Translations under genes and position numbers: made by a program
The notes under the pieces: model-generated
Database searches by the model: none
Told to the model about the DNA's origin: nothing
The model's input: the letters and a program-made list of their open reading frames with translations, nothing else
NCBI GenBank assembly: GCA_002423675.1
Contig: DINM01000123.1
Coordinates: 4,565 to 11,542 of the forward strand
Length of the DNA: 6,978 bases
From: Verrucomicrobia bacterium UBA5540
GTDB taxonomy: Bacteria; Verrucomicrobiota; Kiritimatiellia; Kiritimatiellales; Tichowtungiaceae
Direction: 5' to 3'
Shown here: one piece after another, positions 6,284 to 6,978 of the stretch
Layout: every line of letters begins with the position of its first letter
Numbering within the stretch: the stretch's first letter is position 1

Positions 6284-6290
6284 AAAGGAG
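6284..6290 (+). promoter_or_regulatory. Ribosome binding site favouring a TTG start at 6300
   Basis: AAAGGAG is a strong Shine-Dalgarno. It is 9 bases from the TTG at 6300 but 18 bases from the in-frame ATG at 6309, which is too far for normal initiation. The TTG is therefore the likelier start codon of the downstream membrane-protein gene. Confidence 0.6.
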
Positions 6291-6299
6291 TCGCACACA

Positions 6300-6978
6300 T
6301 TGAATTCAATGCAGGAAAGAATATTTTCTCTGACACTGATGGGAATACTTTTGGTTCTCTCGGCGTTTTTCTCAGGAACTGAGACTGCATTGTTCTCGAT
6401 GACGCCCGATAATTCCCGGCGGCTTCGGACATCACGTCGCACCGAACCCCTGCTGACGTTGCTTCAAAAAGAACCCTTTGGTTTATTAACCGCGATTCTT
6501 TTCGGAAATCTGATCGTCAATATTCTTTTCTTCTGCACGGGGGCGGCAGCGGCCGGACGACTGGGCGCAACGCATGGCGACTGGATGGAAGCCCTCGGCG
6601 GATTGTTTATTCTGGTTCTCATTATTTTATTCGGAGAAATCGTTCCCAAGGCCGTGGGGATTAACCATCCGGAAAAAGTTCTGCGGTTGACGGCATGGCC
6701 CCTGTGGATCTGGTTCAGGTTTATTCTTCCGTTTCGTCGGCTGGTTCGCGGGGTATTACGACTGTTGCGCCTTCAGGAGTTGTCCTCTCCGCCGCCGGTC
6801 TATCTTACGTCGGGAGAACTTAAAGAATTGCTGGATGCGGTGCGGCACGAACCGGGCTTCGGGTCTCAGGAGAAAGAAATTCTGGAAGACATTGTCAATC
6901 TGTCGGGCATGCGAGTCCGTGAAATTATGGTGCCAAGGGTTAAAGTGCTGCGCGGATCGCTGGATGCAGACCGTGGAG
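6300..6978 (+). CDS. CNNM/DUF21 membrane protein with CBS region (hemolysin/CorC-like), 5' part
   Basis: The frame is open from the TTG at 6300 (alternative ATG at 6309) to the right edge, 226 full codons, with the 3' part missing. Numbered from the TTG, an N-terminal DUF21/CNNM transmembrane domain of about 150 residues shows the family motifs: FFSGTETALFSM (23-34), LFGNLIVNILFF (67-78) and LFGEIVPKAVGINHPEKV (110-127), with about four hydrophobic helices. A linker follows (LTSGELKELLDAV, 169-181), then REIMVPRVKV (207-216), the usual entry to the paired CBS domains. A CorC/transporter-associated domain may lie beyond the edge. Relatives are linked to magnesium or divalent-cation transport and are often annotated as hemolysins; substrate cannot be told from sequence. 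It is divergent from the DUF721 gene, with 67 bases between starts. Confidence 0.92.
   Translation, partial: MNSMQERIFSLTLMGILLVLSAFFSGTETALFSMTPDNSRRLRTSRRTEPLLTLLQKEPFGLLTAILFGNLIVNILFFCTGAAAAGRLGATHGDWMEALGGLFILVLIILFGEIVPKAVGINHPEKVLRLTAWPLWIWFRFILPFRRLVRGVLRLLRLQELSSPPPVYLTSGELKELLDAVRHEPGFGSQEKEILEDIVNLSGMRVREIMVPRVKVLRGSLDADRG

Noticed and set aside
5831..6442. Longer 203-residue version of the DUF721 protein
   Set aside because: The extra 70 residues run antisense into the CNNM gene and its ribosome binding site, and do not resemble the family; the ATG at 6232 gives a normal-length protein.

Overview
The window looks like a chromosomal segment from a didermic (Gram-negative-type) bacterium. 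Several products carry signal peptides, a lipobox or an outer-membrane beta-barrel pattern. The left edge encodes a ribonuclease HIII, an enzyme common in Firmicutes and Chlamydiae and also found in other PVC-superphylum bacteria. RNase HIII together with a Wza/Wzc-type export system suggests a PVC lineage (Verrucomicrobiota, Kiritimatiellota or Lentisphaerota). This is an inference from gene content, not a proven placement.

Layout: (1) 1-531, minus strand: 5' part of rnhC, running off the left edge. (2) 532-643: divergent intergenic region with a plausible sigma70-type promoter firing rightward. (3) 644-5784, plus strand: five co-oriented genes. They encode a five-cysteine secreted protein of unknown function, a secreted protein with a (GGGTT)n tail, a roughly 18-strand outer-membrane beta-barrel, a Wzc-type tyrosine autokinase/co-polymerase, and a short Wza-type (OPX) lipoprotein. 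(4) 5805-5832: a strong hairpin terminator, probably bidirectional. (5) 5831-6232, minus strand: a DUF721 (DciA-like) protein whose stop codon lies in the terminator T-run. (6) 6233-6299: a short divergent intergenic region. (7) 6300-6978, plus strand: 5' part of a CNNM/CBS-domain (hemolysin/CorC-like) membrane protein, running off the right edge.

The central block reads as a compact surface-polysaccharide export module. The Wzc-like protein would act as inner-membrane co-polymerase and ATP-driven tyrosine kinase. The short OPX lipoprotein would form the periplasmic conduit. Because it lacks the C-terminal outer-membrane helix of Wza, the adjacent beta-barrel is the natural candidate for the outer-membrane exit. 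The block contains no glycosyltransferase, flippase, polymerase or phosphatase and is closed by a terminator before a housekeeping gene, so the synthesis genes must lie elsewhere. The two small secreted proteins at its head are the least explained part and the best candidates for something undescribed.
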